Positions 45,733 through 54,912 are shown, counted from the stretch's first letter. The stretch is 62,988 nucleotides of DNA from PLGF01 sp052139695 (GCA_052139695.1 JBKQWF010000090.1:1-62988); one strand, 5' to 3'. Made by a program: numbers and translations. Notes: generated by a model not told the origin, from the sequence alone.

Positions 45733-48555
45733 ATGGAGATGAGTCGCTCAATGCCCGTGCCCAGTCCGATCCCCCTCTCTAGGTTTGAGAGGGTTGTTCT
45801 CGGCGGGGTTGATTGGCAAGTGGCGACCCCGGATTGGCTGGTTTTGCAATTGAGCGAAGGGATCGCTTATGCTTTTGACCGCAAGGCGAGCAAGGAGTTG
45901 CCGTTAGGGGGCGTGATCGTCTGCCCGCCGAAATCACGCCTTTTGCTGACGGCGAGCGTGCTGGGGCGGGCGGTGTTCCGCGGGATGGCGATCAGGGTCA
46001 ATTCATTGACCGGCTTTCTGACGGCGCTGGAGCGACAATGTCTGGAGACGGAGGTGGCCCGGCGATTCGCCCCTTTTCTGGCCCTGCCCGCAGAGCATTC
46101 CCTGGCCAAAAAGACCGCGCAGGTCTTCGCCCAGAACCAAGGGCCTTGCTTAGCCAACCGGCTGGCATTTGCCCAAACGTTCGCGGAGTTGGTCGCGCCG
46201 CAATTGCGTCAAGCTTTGTCCGGCCAGCGGGACAGTGAAAAGGAACAGCAGGAGGCCAAAGGGCGGTTGCAACAGCTCATCAACCAGCTTCCCGAGTCGG
46301 ATCTGTCGAAGTTGACGCTCGGGGAAATGGCCAAAATGCTGCACTGCTGTGAGCGCCATGCCAGCCGGCTGTTTCGGCAGGAATGGGGAACCGGTTTTCT
46401 TACTTACGTTTCGGAGCTTCGGTTGAAAAAAGCCTGTGACCTGTTGCGTCAGGGCAACATGAAGATCATTGACGTGGCTTTGGAGAGCGGGTACGGGTCG
46501 CTCGCCCATTTCAATTACGCCTTTAAGAAACGTTTCCATATGACGCCGACGGAGTGGCGGGATCAGGCGGCGCCTCCACTCCGCCCGGCCCGATCCAAGC
46601 TGCTGCAAGTGACGGCCTTGGTCTTGCTACTGTTGAGCGGGCTTGAAATCCGCAGCAGTCGCGGAGCGGAAGGAAGCCCCGGCACGGCGAATCACCCAGC
46701 GGCATCCGCTGCCGCCAGCACCAATGCCGCCACCGGTCCTGTGCTCAAGTTCAAGGTGGACCGTTATGAAGCCCGGGGGAACACGCTCCTGTCCACCAAT
46801 CTCATTAACCGCATCCTGGCGCCCTACACCGGCGACGCGGTGGGTATTGGCAAGATTACCAACGCCATGGCGACCCTGCAGTTGGAGTATTACGGTCGCG
46901 GTTATGTCACGGTGAAAGTCACCGCGCCTCCCCAGCAGGTCACCAACCGGGTGGTTTTCTTTCAAGTGACAGAAGGGAGGTTGGCGGCGGTGAAGATTTT
47001 GCATAACCGTTACTTTAGTTCAAATAATATCATCGCTACGTTGCCCTACGTGAAAACGCTCGAATCTGGACAGCGCATTCTGAATTCAAAGATCTTTCAA
47101 ACGGAATTGGACAGGGCCAATTCCAACCCCGACCGTCAAATCTCTCCCGAAGTGCGGGCGGGGGCTGAACCGGGCACTTCGGTGCTGATCCTGGATGTCA
47201 AGGACCGGCTCCCTCTGCACGGTCGGGTAGACCTAGACAACTACAGTCCACCCGGCACCCCGGAGCTGCGCATCAATGCCAATGCCACCTACGAGAACCT
47301 CTGGCAGCTTGAGCATTCACTAGGCCTCCAGTATGGGTTCAGCCCGTCTTATTCGAAGCCTTCGATAGGAGATGATACCCATCTCTCCTTGAACCCGCTG
47401 GACACGCCCCAGGTGACCTATTACAGCGGATTTTACCGGGCTCCATTGGGAGGGCCCGAAGCTGTGGAGAACCAAATTGCGGCAGATCAGACGCATTTTG
47501 GTTACAATGAGACGACAAAGCAGTTTGTGGCGCCCCCGGCAACTGGTCGCCCGGAGTTCACGGCCTATGCCTCCCGCTCTACCACTGGACCGACCATTAA
47601 TGGACCGGAGTCCACTGTGGTCAACACCTCCTTGCTGAAAATTGACCAACAATCTATCACCCAACAGTACACGTCTCAAACCACAGCGGGGGCAAGACTG
47701 AGTTTCCCCTTGCCGAAATGGAGGGATATTCAATCCAGTTGGAGCTTGGGCTTGGACTACAAGAACGATAAAGTAGTGACACTGCCAACGAATAACTTCT
47801 ATTACACCACGATTGTCACGCACGGCGTTAATTCCTCCGCGCCGCCCACGATCACTCGCAGCACGATCGCCATTCCAGGCGTGGCAACGTATCCGTCATT
47901 GAATTACACGCCGGTTTTTCTCGGCTTGACCAGTTCGCGCCAGGATCATTGGGGACAAATCGGGCCCACCGGCGATCTTTTCAATCGATTTGATGGCAAC
48001 CTTGCCCTGGTGGCGGGAACGGGTGGGACGCTGACCAAGGACAAAGCGTTCCCGCTTCTGATTGCGAACACCCCGGACGCGACAACGGAGTTTGTGGCAG
48101 TTCGTCCGCAATTATCGCGTATCCAAGTTCTGCCTGAAAACTTCACTGTTTACGGCAACATGTCCGGGCAATGGGCCAATGAGCCGTTAGTCAACTTGGA
48201 GGAGTTTGCATTGGGGGGCAATTCCATTGTGCGAGGCTATCGGGAGGGCGAGTACTATGCGGACACCGCTTGGCTCGGACAGTTGGAGTTGCGTTCCCCT
48301 GTCTATTGGCGGGGCATCAATCGGAAGATTGGAATGCAGTTTACGGTATTCAACGACTACGGCCAAGGATACGAACTTGACCGTAGTCCAGGCGAAACTT
48401 CGCATGAAGCGCTTTGGGGCGTGGGCACTGGAGTAAACCTCAATCTTGGCCCTCATATCGAGGGCCATGTGATTGTGGGCTGGCCGCTGCTGAACAGCGC
48501 CTTTACCAAAGCGGGGCACGAGCGAATTTCCTTTAGCCTGAGTGCGCAACTCTAA
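45733..48555 (+). CDS. Fusion: AraC-type regulator followed by TpsB outer-membrane transporter
   Basis: 940 residues from the ATG at 45733 (ATGs at 45739 and 45751 also fit; a TTG at 45676 would overlap the PHO-like box). Residues 1-185 are the same sensor type as in the AraC protein at 25702. Residues 185-277 are the AraC DNA-binding domain (LTLGEMAKMLHCCERHASRLF, IIDVALESGYGSLAHFNYAFKKRF). Residues 290-304 are hydrophobic (LLQVTALVLLLLSGL). From about 335 a POTRA region follows, then a beta-barrel with the TpsB signature NSIVRGYREGEYY near residue 835 and a C-terminal aromatic-poor strand (ISFSLSAQL). TpsB moves its TpsA partner across the outer membrane; the partner starts right after the stop. 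Confidence 0.85.
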   Translation: MEMSRSMPVPSPIPLSRFERVVLGGVDWQVATPDWLVLQLSEGIAYAFDRKASKELPLGGVIVCPPKSRLLLTASVLGRAVFRGMAIRVNSLTGFLTALERQCLETEVARRFAPFLALPAEHSLAKKTAQVFAQNQGPCLANRLAFAQTFAELVAPQLRQALSGQRDSEKEQQEAKGRLQQLINQLPESDLSKLTLGEMAKMLHCCERHASRLFRQEWGTGFLTYVSELRLKKACDLLRQGNMKIIDVALESGYGSLAHFNYAFKKRFHMTPTEWRDQAAPPLRPARSKLLQVTALVLLLLSGLEIRSSRGAEGSPGTANHPAASAAASTNAATGPVLKFKVDRYEARGNTLLSTNLINRILAPYTGDAVGIGKITNAMATLQLEYYGRGYVTVKVTAPPQQVTNRVVFFQVTEGRLAAVKILHNRYFSSNNIIATLPYVKTLESGQRILNSKIFQTELDRANSNPDRQISPEVRAGAEPGTSVLILDVKDRLPLHGRVDLDNYSPPGTPELRINANATYENLWQLEHSLGLQYGFSPSYSKPSIGDDTHLSLNPLDTPQVTYYSGFYRAPLGGPEAVENQIAADQTHFGYNETTKQFVAPPATGRPEFTAYASRSTTGPTINGPESTVVNTSLLKIDQQSITQQYTSQTTAGARLSFPLPKWRDIQSSWSLGLDYKNDKVVTLPTNNFYYTTIVTHGVNSSAPPTITRSTIAIPGVATYPSLNYTPVFLGLTSSRQDHWGQIGPTGDLFNRFDGNLALVAGTGGTLTKDKAFPLLIANTPDATTEFVAVRPQLSRIQVLPENFTVYGNMSGQWANEPLVNLEEFALGGNSIVRGYREGEYYADTAWLGQLELRSPVYWRGINRKIGMQFTVFNDYGQGYELDRSPGETSHEALWGVGTGVNLNLGPHIEGHVIVGWPLLNSAFTKAGHERISFSLSAQL

Positions 48556-48732
48556 ATGGAGACAAAGGTGCGATTAACAGTGTTTTGCAATCTCGGTGGG
48601 GCGGAGCTGCTGCTCCGCCCTAATTCCCCCTCACCAGGCGGCTTTCATACGCTTTGCCTTAAAGAAAAGAACGGAGCGGCGGCGCGGCAGCACGCGCCCT
48701 ACCCATTGTCGTCATGTAACCTCGTGTCACGT

Positions 48733-51700
48733 ATGAAAAAACAAGACTATTCAGTTGGCTTGAGGAGCGCGGGCGTTTTATCCTTCGTAGCTCCTTTTGG
48801 AGCGAAGGGCGTCTCGCCCGCAGCCTTCGGCGTCCCGCCGAAGGCATTCGGAAACGTGCAGGATTTGCCTTACGTCGATTCTTTTTCATTCACCGACCAG
48901 TCGGCGGGATGCCGACTGGAGCGACCGAGTCCTCCTTCGCTCTTTCAGCCTCGGAGGATAAAACGCCCGCGCTCTCAATTGGCGGACGCTTGCTCCAAGG
49001 TTCTGCTCGCTTCCTCCCTCATTTTCGCCGCGGGCAGCAGCTACGCCAATCCGCAGGGGTTGACCGTGGTTTCAGGGTCGGCGCATTCCACGCAACATGG
49101 AAACACTTTACAAATCAGCACATCGCAGAACGCGTTTTTGAATTGGAATAGTTTTAATATCGCGCCGGGCGAAACGACCATTTTCCATCAGCCATCAGCC
49201 ACGTCGATTGTTTTCAACAACATCAATAACGCCAATCCCACGACGATTTATGGCTCCTTGCAGGCCAACGGTATCGTGGTCTTGGAAAACCAAAGCGGGT
49301 TTTACTTTGGCCCGAACGCGTTTGTGAAAGCGGCCGGGTTGGTTGTCACCACCGCTGCCGTTAATTCGGTCTCAGCGGGAGGTGGGCCGGAGTGGAGTTT
49401 CGATGGCCCGCCGACCGAGACACCGATTGTCAATTACGGTCATTTGGAAACGGCAGCGGGAGGTTCGTTGTTTCTAATCGGGAAAGAAATCGAAAACAAC
49501 GGAACCGTTTTGGCCCCGGGCGGCACTGCCGCGCTGGTGGCCGGCCAGGAAGTGTTATTGTCCGAGCGTCCGAACGGCCTGAGTTTAGCCGCCCCGGTGA
49601 AGCTGCCGGCTGGCAGCGTCGATAACAAGGGCCAGATCGTGGCCGATGCCGGTCAGGTGCTTTTGCAGGCCCAGACCGTCAACAATAGCGGATTGATTCA
49701 GGCCAATTCCGTGCGGCAGGAAAATGGAGTGATCGAATTGTACGCCTCAAAGGACGTCCAGTTGACCGGATCCTCGCTCATCCAGGCCAACGGCGCTGCG
49801 GACGGGGTCAGCCCGGGCGGAAACATCACGATCAAATCCGGCGGCACGTTTAGCGACAGCCCGGGGAGCCAAATCTCGGCCACGGGCGGGGCCAGCGGAG
49901 GAAACGGCGGAAATGTGGAAGTCAGTGCTCCGAATGTTTTGTCGCTGTATTCGAGCATTAACGCCGGCGCTCTAGCCGGCTGGAGTGAGGGCGTCTTTCT
50001 CATGGATCCGGTCAACATTGTCCTCGGAAATTTTTCCTCCGGCTCGACGTCGGCGGGTGCCAATGGCGTAATCAGCGCGACCGGGAGTTCCGGTCCCGAT
50101 GTGGATGTGGACGTGAGAAGCGCGTTTCAAAACATCAACGCCAACATCCTCTTGCAAGCCTCCGGGAACATCACGCTCAATTCGGGCACGACTTGGAACC
50201 TCAGCACGAGCACGGGCAAAACCACCGGACAACTGACCTTGCAGGCTGGAGGTGACATCACCTTGAATAGTGGTTCAATGATCGAAGACCCGAACAATTG
50301 GTCGATCACGCTCCAAGCGGGATACAATTCTGCGGCAGGCGGCGGGATCATTTCTGGCACGGGCAATCTCACTCTCACTGGCGCCTGCGCGATCTCGACT
50401 GCCGCGGGGAATATCAACGTTGTGGCGGGAAACAGCGTCACGGTGGGAAGCGGGGGAATTGTGAGTGGGATCGCTAATGGGCAGTTGATGACTGGCACGG
50501 GCGGCAACATCAGCGTCCAAGCGCTTTCTGGCAATGTCAATTGTGGTTCGAGCACTTCCGGCTATCTTTTCACGGCAGCCGGTGTGGGATACACGGTAAA
50601 CCCCGCTTTGGGAGGTATTAGCACGGCGAGTGGCGGGAATGTCACCATCCAAGCCGGTGGCAACATTTCGGCTATTCTGCCCAGCGGCCAGGTCCTGTCT
50701 GACGCTGGCAGCGGCGCTTTCGGGGCTGCTCCCGGTAATGTGACTCTGACGGCGGGCGGCAGTGTTGTTGGCCACTACGTTGTCGCTGATGGCTCCGGCA
50801 CAATTACGGCTGCTAATGCAGGCATTAGCGCAAGCCAAAGCATCGCCTTGAGCTTGGTGAAAGGCGGATGGGCCGTCACCGCGGCGGACAATATCTTTCT
50901 GCAGGAGGTGCGCAACCCAAATGGGATGTTTAACAACTCCCAATTAAACGGCACTCGCTCTCCGACGCAGTTTCTGTACAATTACGATCCCTTGGCCTCA
51001 GTGGCATTGAACGCCGGGAATGGTGTGACCATCACGGGCAGCAGTCTGCCCCGGGACCCCGGCGACAATGAAGCGCTTATTTTTCCGCCAATTCTGTCGA
51101 TTGAGGCCGGGGCTGGCGGAATTACCCTCAAAAACAGTTCCATCAACCTGTTCCCTTCCCCGGAAGGAAGCCTTGTTCTGACAACCACGAGGGGGGGCAA
51201 CCTGACCAGCACGGTCGGGTCCTCCACCATCAACATCTCTGACAGCCAAAGTGTCAGTTGGACAAGTTCGAAGTCTTTCACTTCGATTGATCCCGCTCCC
51301 GCCAATGACTTGCTGCACTTGAACGACCCGAACCCGGTGCTGATCGATATCAGCGGCTCGATTTCCGACTTTACGCTCTATTCCCCGAAACCGGTCGAGA
51401 TGTATGTGGCCGGCAATATGATTGACTCCACCGCGTCGATTGAAAATCTGCGTCCGACCGACACGACCACCATTTCAGCCGGAGGCCAAATCCTGGATCA
51501 TAGCAGTTACGTGATCCTCACGCTGCCGCCGGGAGAGCCGCCTAATTTCAACGCTCTGGCTTCCGTTGAAGACCCCTATCTCAATGCGATCACCCTCCTT
51601 CCTGTGCTGACACCAGAAAACCTTGCTGTCATCCCAAATCCCAATTACAACCCTACATTTAATGGCATCACCTTCAGTTACGATGCCGCTTCCAGGAGTT

Positions 51701-53004
51701 TGTTATATTCGGGGATAATGTCATCCGCGCTGAAGTCCGCGTTGCTGTCAATGACGACGCCTTTTGTGAGTGCGGCCGCCATCCAGCAAATTTATGCCCA
51801 AAGCCAGCAAGAGGCTACCCGGTTGCTGGGGAGTTATACTGTCGCCGGCCCTGGAACGTTCCGGGTTAACGCGGCTTCGATAGACTTGGGAAACGGGGGA
51901 GGGCTGGTTTCGGCAGGAATCGCGGGCTACCCGGGGCTGGCGCCTTATACGGCCCGTGGAGCAGACCTTGACGTTACCACGAGCGGAAATCTCACGATGC
52001 TTTCTTCCAGCATCGAATCTGAGTACGGCGGGACGATTAATGTCAGTTGCGGCGGGGAAATAGATGTCGGCTCGGCGCTGGTTCCTTCCTCTAGCGAGCA
52101 ACGTCCCTTGGGCATCGACAGTCTCTGGGGGGGTAACATCAACGTGGTCGCGGGTGGCGACGTAAACGTGGATGGCTCACGCATTGCGGCTTACGATGGC
52201 GGCAATGTTTTCGTGGAATCTTTGCGGGGTAATGTCAACGCGGGCACCGGCGGAAGCGGTAGCGTGTTAGTCTCCAAGCCGTATCTGACCAAGAACGGCC
52301 AAGTGCAGGAACTAAACGATGTTATTCCAGGGAGCGGCATCCTGGCCACCAGTTATCCTCAATTAGCCCCTGGCGAAACTGCTGGCCAGGTTGGGGATAT
52401 CACGGTCCTGACGCCTGAAGGCAACATTGTCGCCGCCCGAGGCGGTATTTCGCAGCTTGCATTGGGACCGGTGGCTCACAATGGAGCCACCATCAATTTG
52501 GTCGCCGGCAGCCCGTCTTTTGTCGGTAATGTGGACGCTTCCGGGTCCGGAATTGTCGGCGGCCAGGTGAATATTTCTGCCACCGGGAATATCGAAGGCT
52601 TGGTGGTGGCCAGCTTGGGCGCGAATATTAATGCCCAGCAAAATGTCAGTGCCACCGTTTTGTCTCAGGGCGCCGCAACCGTAAGCGCGGGTGGGACGGT
52701 CAGCGGAACCGTTGTCGGAGTGGGCAGTGTGTCTGTGAGCGGGGCCAGCGATGTCGCCGCCGCCTTCTCCGCCACAAGCGTCAGTGCCAGCGGAACTCAA
52801 TCGGGAGCCGCAGTGGCGGCCGCCCCAACCGGCAGCAGTTCGGCTGCCGCAGCTGCGACAACTCAGCAAGTGACCCAGTCAACGCAGTCCAACTCAGATC
52901 TAGCTGCGAATAGTAATGCCGACGATAATGACCCGCTGAAGAAAAAGAAAAAGGCACAATTGATGGAATATGTGGGTCGAGTGACGGTGCTACTCCCGGA
53001 GTAA
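48733..53004 (+). CDS. TpsA-type exported filamentous haemagglutinin-like protein
   Basis: 1423 residues from the ATG at 48733 (MKKQDYSVGLRSAG); the frame stays open back to an ATG at 48556, one base after the TpsB stop. An in-frame palindromic repeat encodes residues 10-81. The signal peptide core is SKVLLASSLIFAAGSSYA just after it; a TTG at 48979 is another possible start. The TPS secretion domain follows: LTVVSGSAHSTQHGNTLQI, FLNWNSFNIAPGETTIFHQP, TIYGSLQANGIVVLENQSGF. Then come beta-helix-type repeats rich in Gly, Ser, Asn (such as ASGNITLNSG and NVTIQAGGNIS). The end is Asn/Asp-rich, then KKKKK and VGRVTVLLPE. Confidence 0.87.
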   Translation: MKKQDYSVGLRSAGVLSFVAPFGAKGVSPAAFGVPPKAFGNVQDLPYVDSFSFTDQSAGCRLERPSPPSLFQPRRIKRPRSQLADACSKVLLASSLIFAAGSSYANPQGLTVVSGSAHSTQHGNTLQISTSQNAFLNWNSFNIAPGETTIFHQPSATSIVFNNINNANPTTIYGSLQANGIVVLENQSGFYFGPNAFVKAAGLVVTTAAVNSVSAGGGPEWSFDGPPTETPIVNYGHLETAAGGSLFLIGKEIENNGTVLAPGGTAALVAGQEVLLSERPNGLSLAAPVKLPAGSVDNKGQIVADAGQVLLQAQTVNNSGLIQANSVRQENGVIELYASKDVQLTGSSLIQANGAADGVSPGGNITIKSGGTFSDSPGSQISATGGASGGNGGNVEVSAPNVLSLYSSINAGALAGWSEGVFLMDPVNIVLGNFSSGSTSAGANGVISATGSSGPDVDVDVRSAFQNINANILLQASGNITLNSGTTWNLSTSTGKTTGQLTLQAGGDITLNSGSMIEDPNNWSITLQAGYNSAAGGGIISGTGNLTLTGACAISTAAGNINVVAGNSVTVGSGGIVSGIANGQLMTGTGGNISVQALSGNVNCGSSTSGYLFTAAGVGYTVNPALGGISTASGGNVTIQAGGNISAILPSGQVLSDAGSGAFGAAPGNVTLTAGGSVVGHYVVADGSGTITAANAGISASQSIALSLVKGGWAVTAADNIFLQEVRNPNGMFNNSQLNGTRSPTQFLYNYDPLASVALNAGNGVTITGSSLPRDPGDNEALIFPPILSIEAGAGGITLKNSSINLFPSPEGSLVLTTTRGGNLTSTVGSSTINISDSQSVSWTSSKSFTSIDPAPANDLLHLNDPNPVLIDISGSISDFTLYSPKPVEMYVAGNMIDSTASIENLRPTDTTTISAGGQILDHSSYVILTLPPGEPPNFNALASVEDPYLNAITLLPVLTPENLAVIPNPNYNPTFNGITFSYDAASRSLLYSGIMSSALKSALLSMTTPFVSAAAIQQIYAQSQQEATRLLGSYTVAGPGTFRVNAASIDLGNGGGLVSAGIAGYPGLAPYTARGADLDVTTSGNLTMLSSSIESEYGGTINVSCGGEIDVGSALVPSSSEQRPLGIDSLWGGNINVVAGGDVNVDGSRIAAYDGGNVFVESLRGNVNAGTGGSGSVLVSKPYLTKNGQVQELNDVIPGSGILATSYPQLAPGETAGQVGDITVLTPEGNIVAARGGISQLALGPVAHNGATINLVAGSPSFVGNVDASGSGIVGGQVNISATGNIEGLVVASLGANINAQQNVSATVLSQGAATVSAGGTVSGTVVGVGSVSVSGASDVAAAFSATSVSASGTQSGAAVAAAPTGSSSAAAAATTQQVTQSTQSNSDLAANSNADDNDPLKKKKKAQLMEYVGRVTVLLPE
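48760..48978. repeat. Palindromic repeat inserted in frame in tpsA
   Basis: A perfect 20-bp inverted repeat, gagcgcgggcgttttatcct (48765-48784) and its complement (48955-48974); the arms continue outward to ttgag / ctcaa with one unpaired base. The 210 bp from arm to arm is exactly 70 codons and contains no stop. The inside has more hairpins, such as gccttcggcg / cgccgaaggc near 48819-48841. Confidence 0.85.
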
Positions 53005-53146
53005 CGCAGCCTGTTTCGGGGAGCGCGAGCGTTCTAGCCTCCGAAGCTCAAAGAGCGAAGAAGCGACACCTCGCCCGCGGTTTTTGGCCTCTGGCCGAAA
53101 ACATTACCATTTGCTGCTTGCTCCCATGAAAGCACATGGATGCGTC
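53005..53146. repeat. Degenerate half copy of the same palindromic repeat after tpsA
   Basis: From 53021, gagcgcgagcgtt-ctagcctccg resembles the arm of the element inside tpsA, and is followed by gagcgaagaagcgacacctcgcccgcgg, as inside the other copy (ggagcgaagggcgtctcgcccgc). No complementary second arm was found. It begins 17 bp after the stop codon and may also serve as a transcript end. Confidence 0.6.
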
Positions 53147-54721
53147 TCAGAATCTCAAGGTCATATCGAGTTGGATGACTTGGTATCTGTTGATCGGATT
53201 TGGAAGAGGCAAATCCGCGTTGTAACCACCCGTGCCCAGTTGGTCATCGATCCGCTCGGCCAAACCGTAGCGGATAGTCCCAATCATGGCGTCGGTGAAA
53301 CTATAAGCAAACGCGGTGTAAATTCCTTGCAAGTTGCCACGGCCTTCAAAAAAGTCTGAGTCCAGAAGGTTGGGGTCCAGTGCGTACTGTTCCACGTGTT
53401 GCCAGTAGGCTCGCGCTTCCCATGTCCCCTTTTTCGATGTCGTACCATAGACCAGGCCGAGATTATTCCCGACGGCTAGACCAAATTGCATGGCTTGATC
53501 TTGACCCAATTGCAAACCACCGGGAAATGCTGACATCCCGCCAATCGCCGTACCGGCCGCGTAGGCTGCGCGAGCCCGGTCATTTCCCTCCAAATTGAGG
53601 CTCCAATCGCCAAATACCTTGGCATCCAAGGACCAAAGCTTGAAGTTTACTTCCATCGGCAATTCAACGATGGCTAGATTATTGATGCCAGTTTGGTTGT
53701 AGCTGGTAGTGGTGATAGATGGTCCGCTGGTGGCGCCTGTCCCTCCGGGAAGGCCGCTGGTGCTGGACCCGGGGAAGAACGTGTATCCACCTTCTCCCTG
53801 GCCCACAAACGGGCCGTAAAATCCGTCGCTCGCGTTCCCATGCCCCACATAAGTATAGATAACCGGTGCCACCTTGACTGATAGTTTGGGATCCACATGA
53901 TAGGTCGCACCCAACTGCCAAACCAGCATATAGGCATTATGATCGGAGTAATCTCCCAAAAAGTCTCCCGCTGCCGACCCTCCTTGAACCTGATAATCAT
54001 TTCCCGGCGATGCATCCTGGTAAATATATTGTCCGAACGTCGCAAAAAGGTCCGCCGGACCGTAGGTATATTTTACTTTCTCCACCAACCCTTCTGGGCT
54101 GAAGTCCGAATCCCAGACCATCGGCGTAGTATAGAGCGGCTGCGGTACTCGGCCTAGCGAAACGTCCAGCCAAGAGGTCGGCCGCCATCCCACATACGCC
54201 TGCCCGACATAAAGGCTGTAATTGTTGGCCTTGCTGAACGGCCCGTTATAGACGGCCGAACTGCCGCCACCGTTGCCGAAAGTGTTCCAGGGCGATCTCG
54301 GATTTGGAGAAGTCTCCAGCCGCAAACCATAATAAAAATCATCGGCCAAGTCGCCGCGGATGCCGAGGCGCAAGGCGTAGCGCCACCGGTTCTCCGCATC
54401 ATAGATGCCTCCCGCTTCCGGTCCAAGTTGGGCAGCGCGGTATTCGTAGCGCATCCGCAGATCGCCGTAGATTTCAACGCTCTTGATGGCTTTGCTCAGG
54501 GTAAACTTGAGTCCCGAAGCGTTCGCGGCCACGACATTATTGGCGGCGTTGGTCGCGGCTTCTTTCTGCAGTTGGGCGGCTTCATCCTGGGTTAGTATGC
54601 CTTTGGACACCAATCTGTCGAGCAGAGCGTCCGCGGAAACCTGGGCCTCCGCTCTTGTTGAGAGGACTAAACATGCCGCCGTAAAGGCGACGATTCCCCC
54701 TAGTTTGTGGTTCAGCTTCAT
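53147..54721 (-). CDS. Outer-membrane porin
   Basis: 524 residues from the ATG at 54721. Signal peptide MKLNHKLGGIVAFTAACLVLSTRAEAQ, then a short helical segment (ADALLDRLVSKGILTQDEAAQLQKEA) typical of trimeric porins, then a 16-18-stranded beta-barrel pattern (EIYGDLRMRYEYRA, YALRLGIRGDLADDFYYGLRLETS) ending in QVIQLDMTLRF, with the final Phe that directs barrel assembly. The family is the putative porin type common in planctomycetes and verrucomicrobia. Substrate is unknown; two PHO-like boxes upstream suggest phosphate or a phosphate ester. Confidence 0.88.
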   Translation of the reverse strand: MKLNHKLGGIVAFTAACLVLSTRAEAQVSADALLDRLVSKGILTQDEAAQLQKEAATNAANNVVAANASGLKFTLSKAIKSVEIYGDLRMRYEYRAAQLGPEAGGIYDAENRWRYALRLGIRGDLADDFYYGLRLETSPNPRSPWNTFGNGGGSSAVYNGPFSKANNYSLYVGQAYVGWRPTSWLDVSLGRVPQPLYTTPMVWDSDFSPEGLVEKVKYTYGPADLFATFGQYIYQDASPGNDYQVQGGSAAGDFLGDYSDHNAYMLVWQLGATYHVDPKLSVKVAPVIYTYVGHGNASDGFYGPFVGQGEGGYTFFPGSSTSGLPGGTGATSGPSITTTSYNQTGINNLAIVELPMEVNFKLWSLDAKVFGDWSLNLEGNDRARAAYAAGTAIGGMSAFPGGLQLGQDQAMQFGLAVGNNLGLVYGTTSKKGTWEARAYWQHVEQYALDPNLLDSDFFEGRGNLQGIYTAFAYSFTDAMIGTIRYGLAERIDDQLGTGGYNADLPLPNPINRYQVIQLDMTLRF

Positions 54722-54794
54722 CAAAGTTGGTTGTCGATGCGTAATTGCAGGGCCCCTTGATACAGGCTGGGTTCATCAATTCAAGACCAATCGC

Positions 54795-54838
54795 GTGACA
54801 ATTTCGTGACGGACCGCCACGTGACGTTTCTGTGACAT
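54795..54838 (-). promoter_or_regulatory. Two PHO-box-like sites upstream of the porin gene
   Basis: On the - strand: ATGTCACAGAAACGTCAC (54838-54821) and, 15 bp between the inner hexamers, CCGTCACGAAATTGTCAC (54812-54795). Each is a pair of 7-mers with 4-bp spacing (11-bp period). The sites lie 74-117 bp before the porin ATG and 75-118 bp before the divergent gene at 54913, so either or both could be controlled. Confidence 0.6.
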
Positions 54839-54912
54839 TAACGCCTTTGGAGGGACAATGCCTTGACTGGATCAAAGGCTTTGACCAAAGTCCGAGTTTC
54901 TGTAATTGAACG

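Noticed and set aside
48707..48730. TTGTCGTCATGTAACCTCGTGTCAC before the tpsA ATG, considered as a PHO box
   Set aside because: The half-sites are 10, 15 or 18 bp apart, not 11, and only one is a good match.
50275..50943. A 222-codon open frame opposite tpsA
   Set aside because: Mirror of the Gly/Asn-rich repeats of TpsA; not a separate protein.
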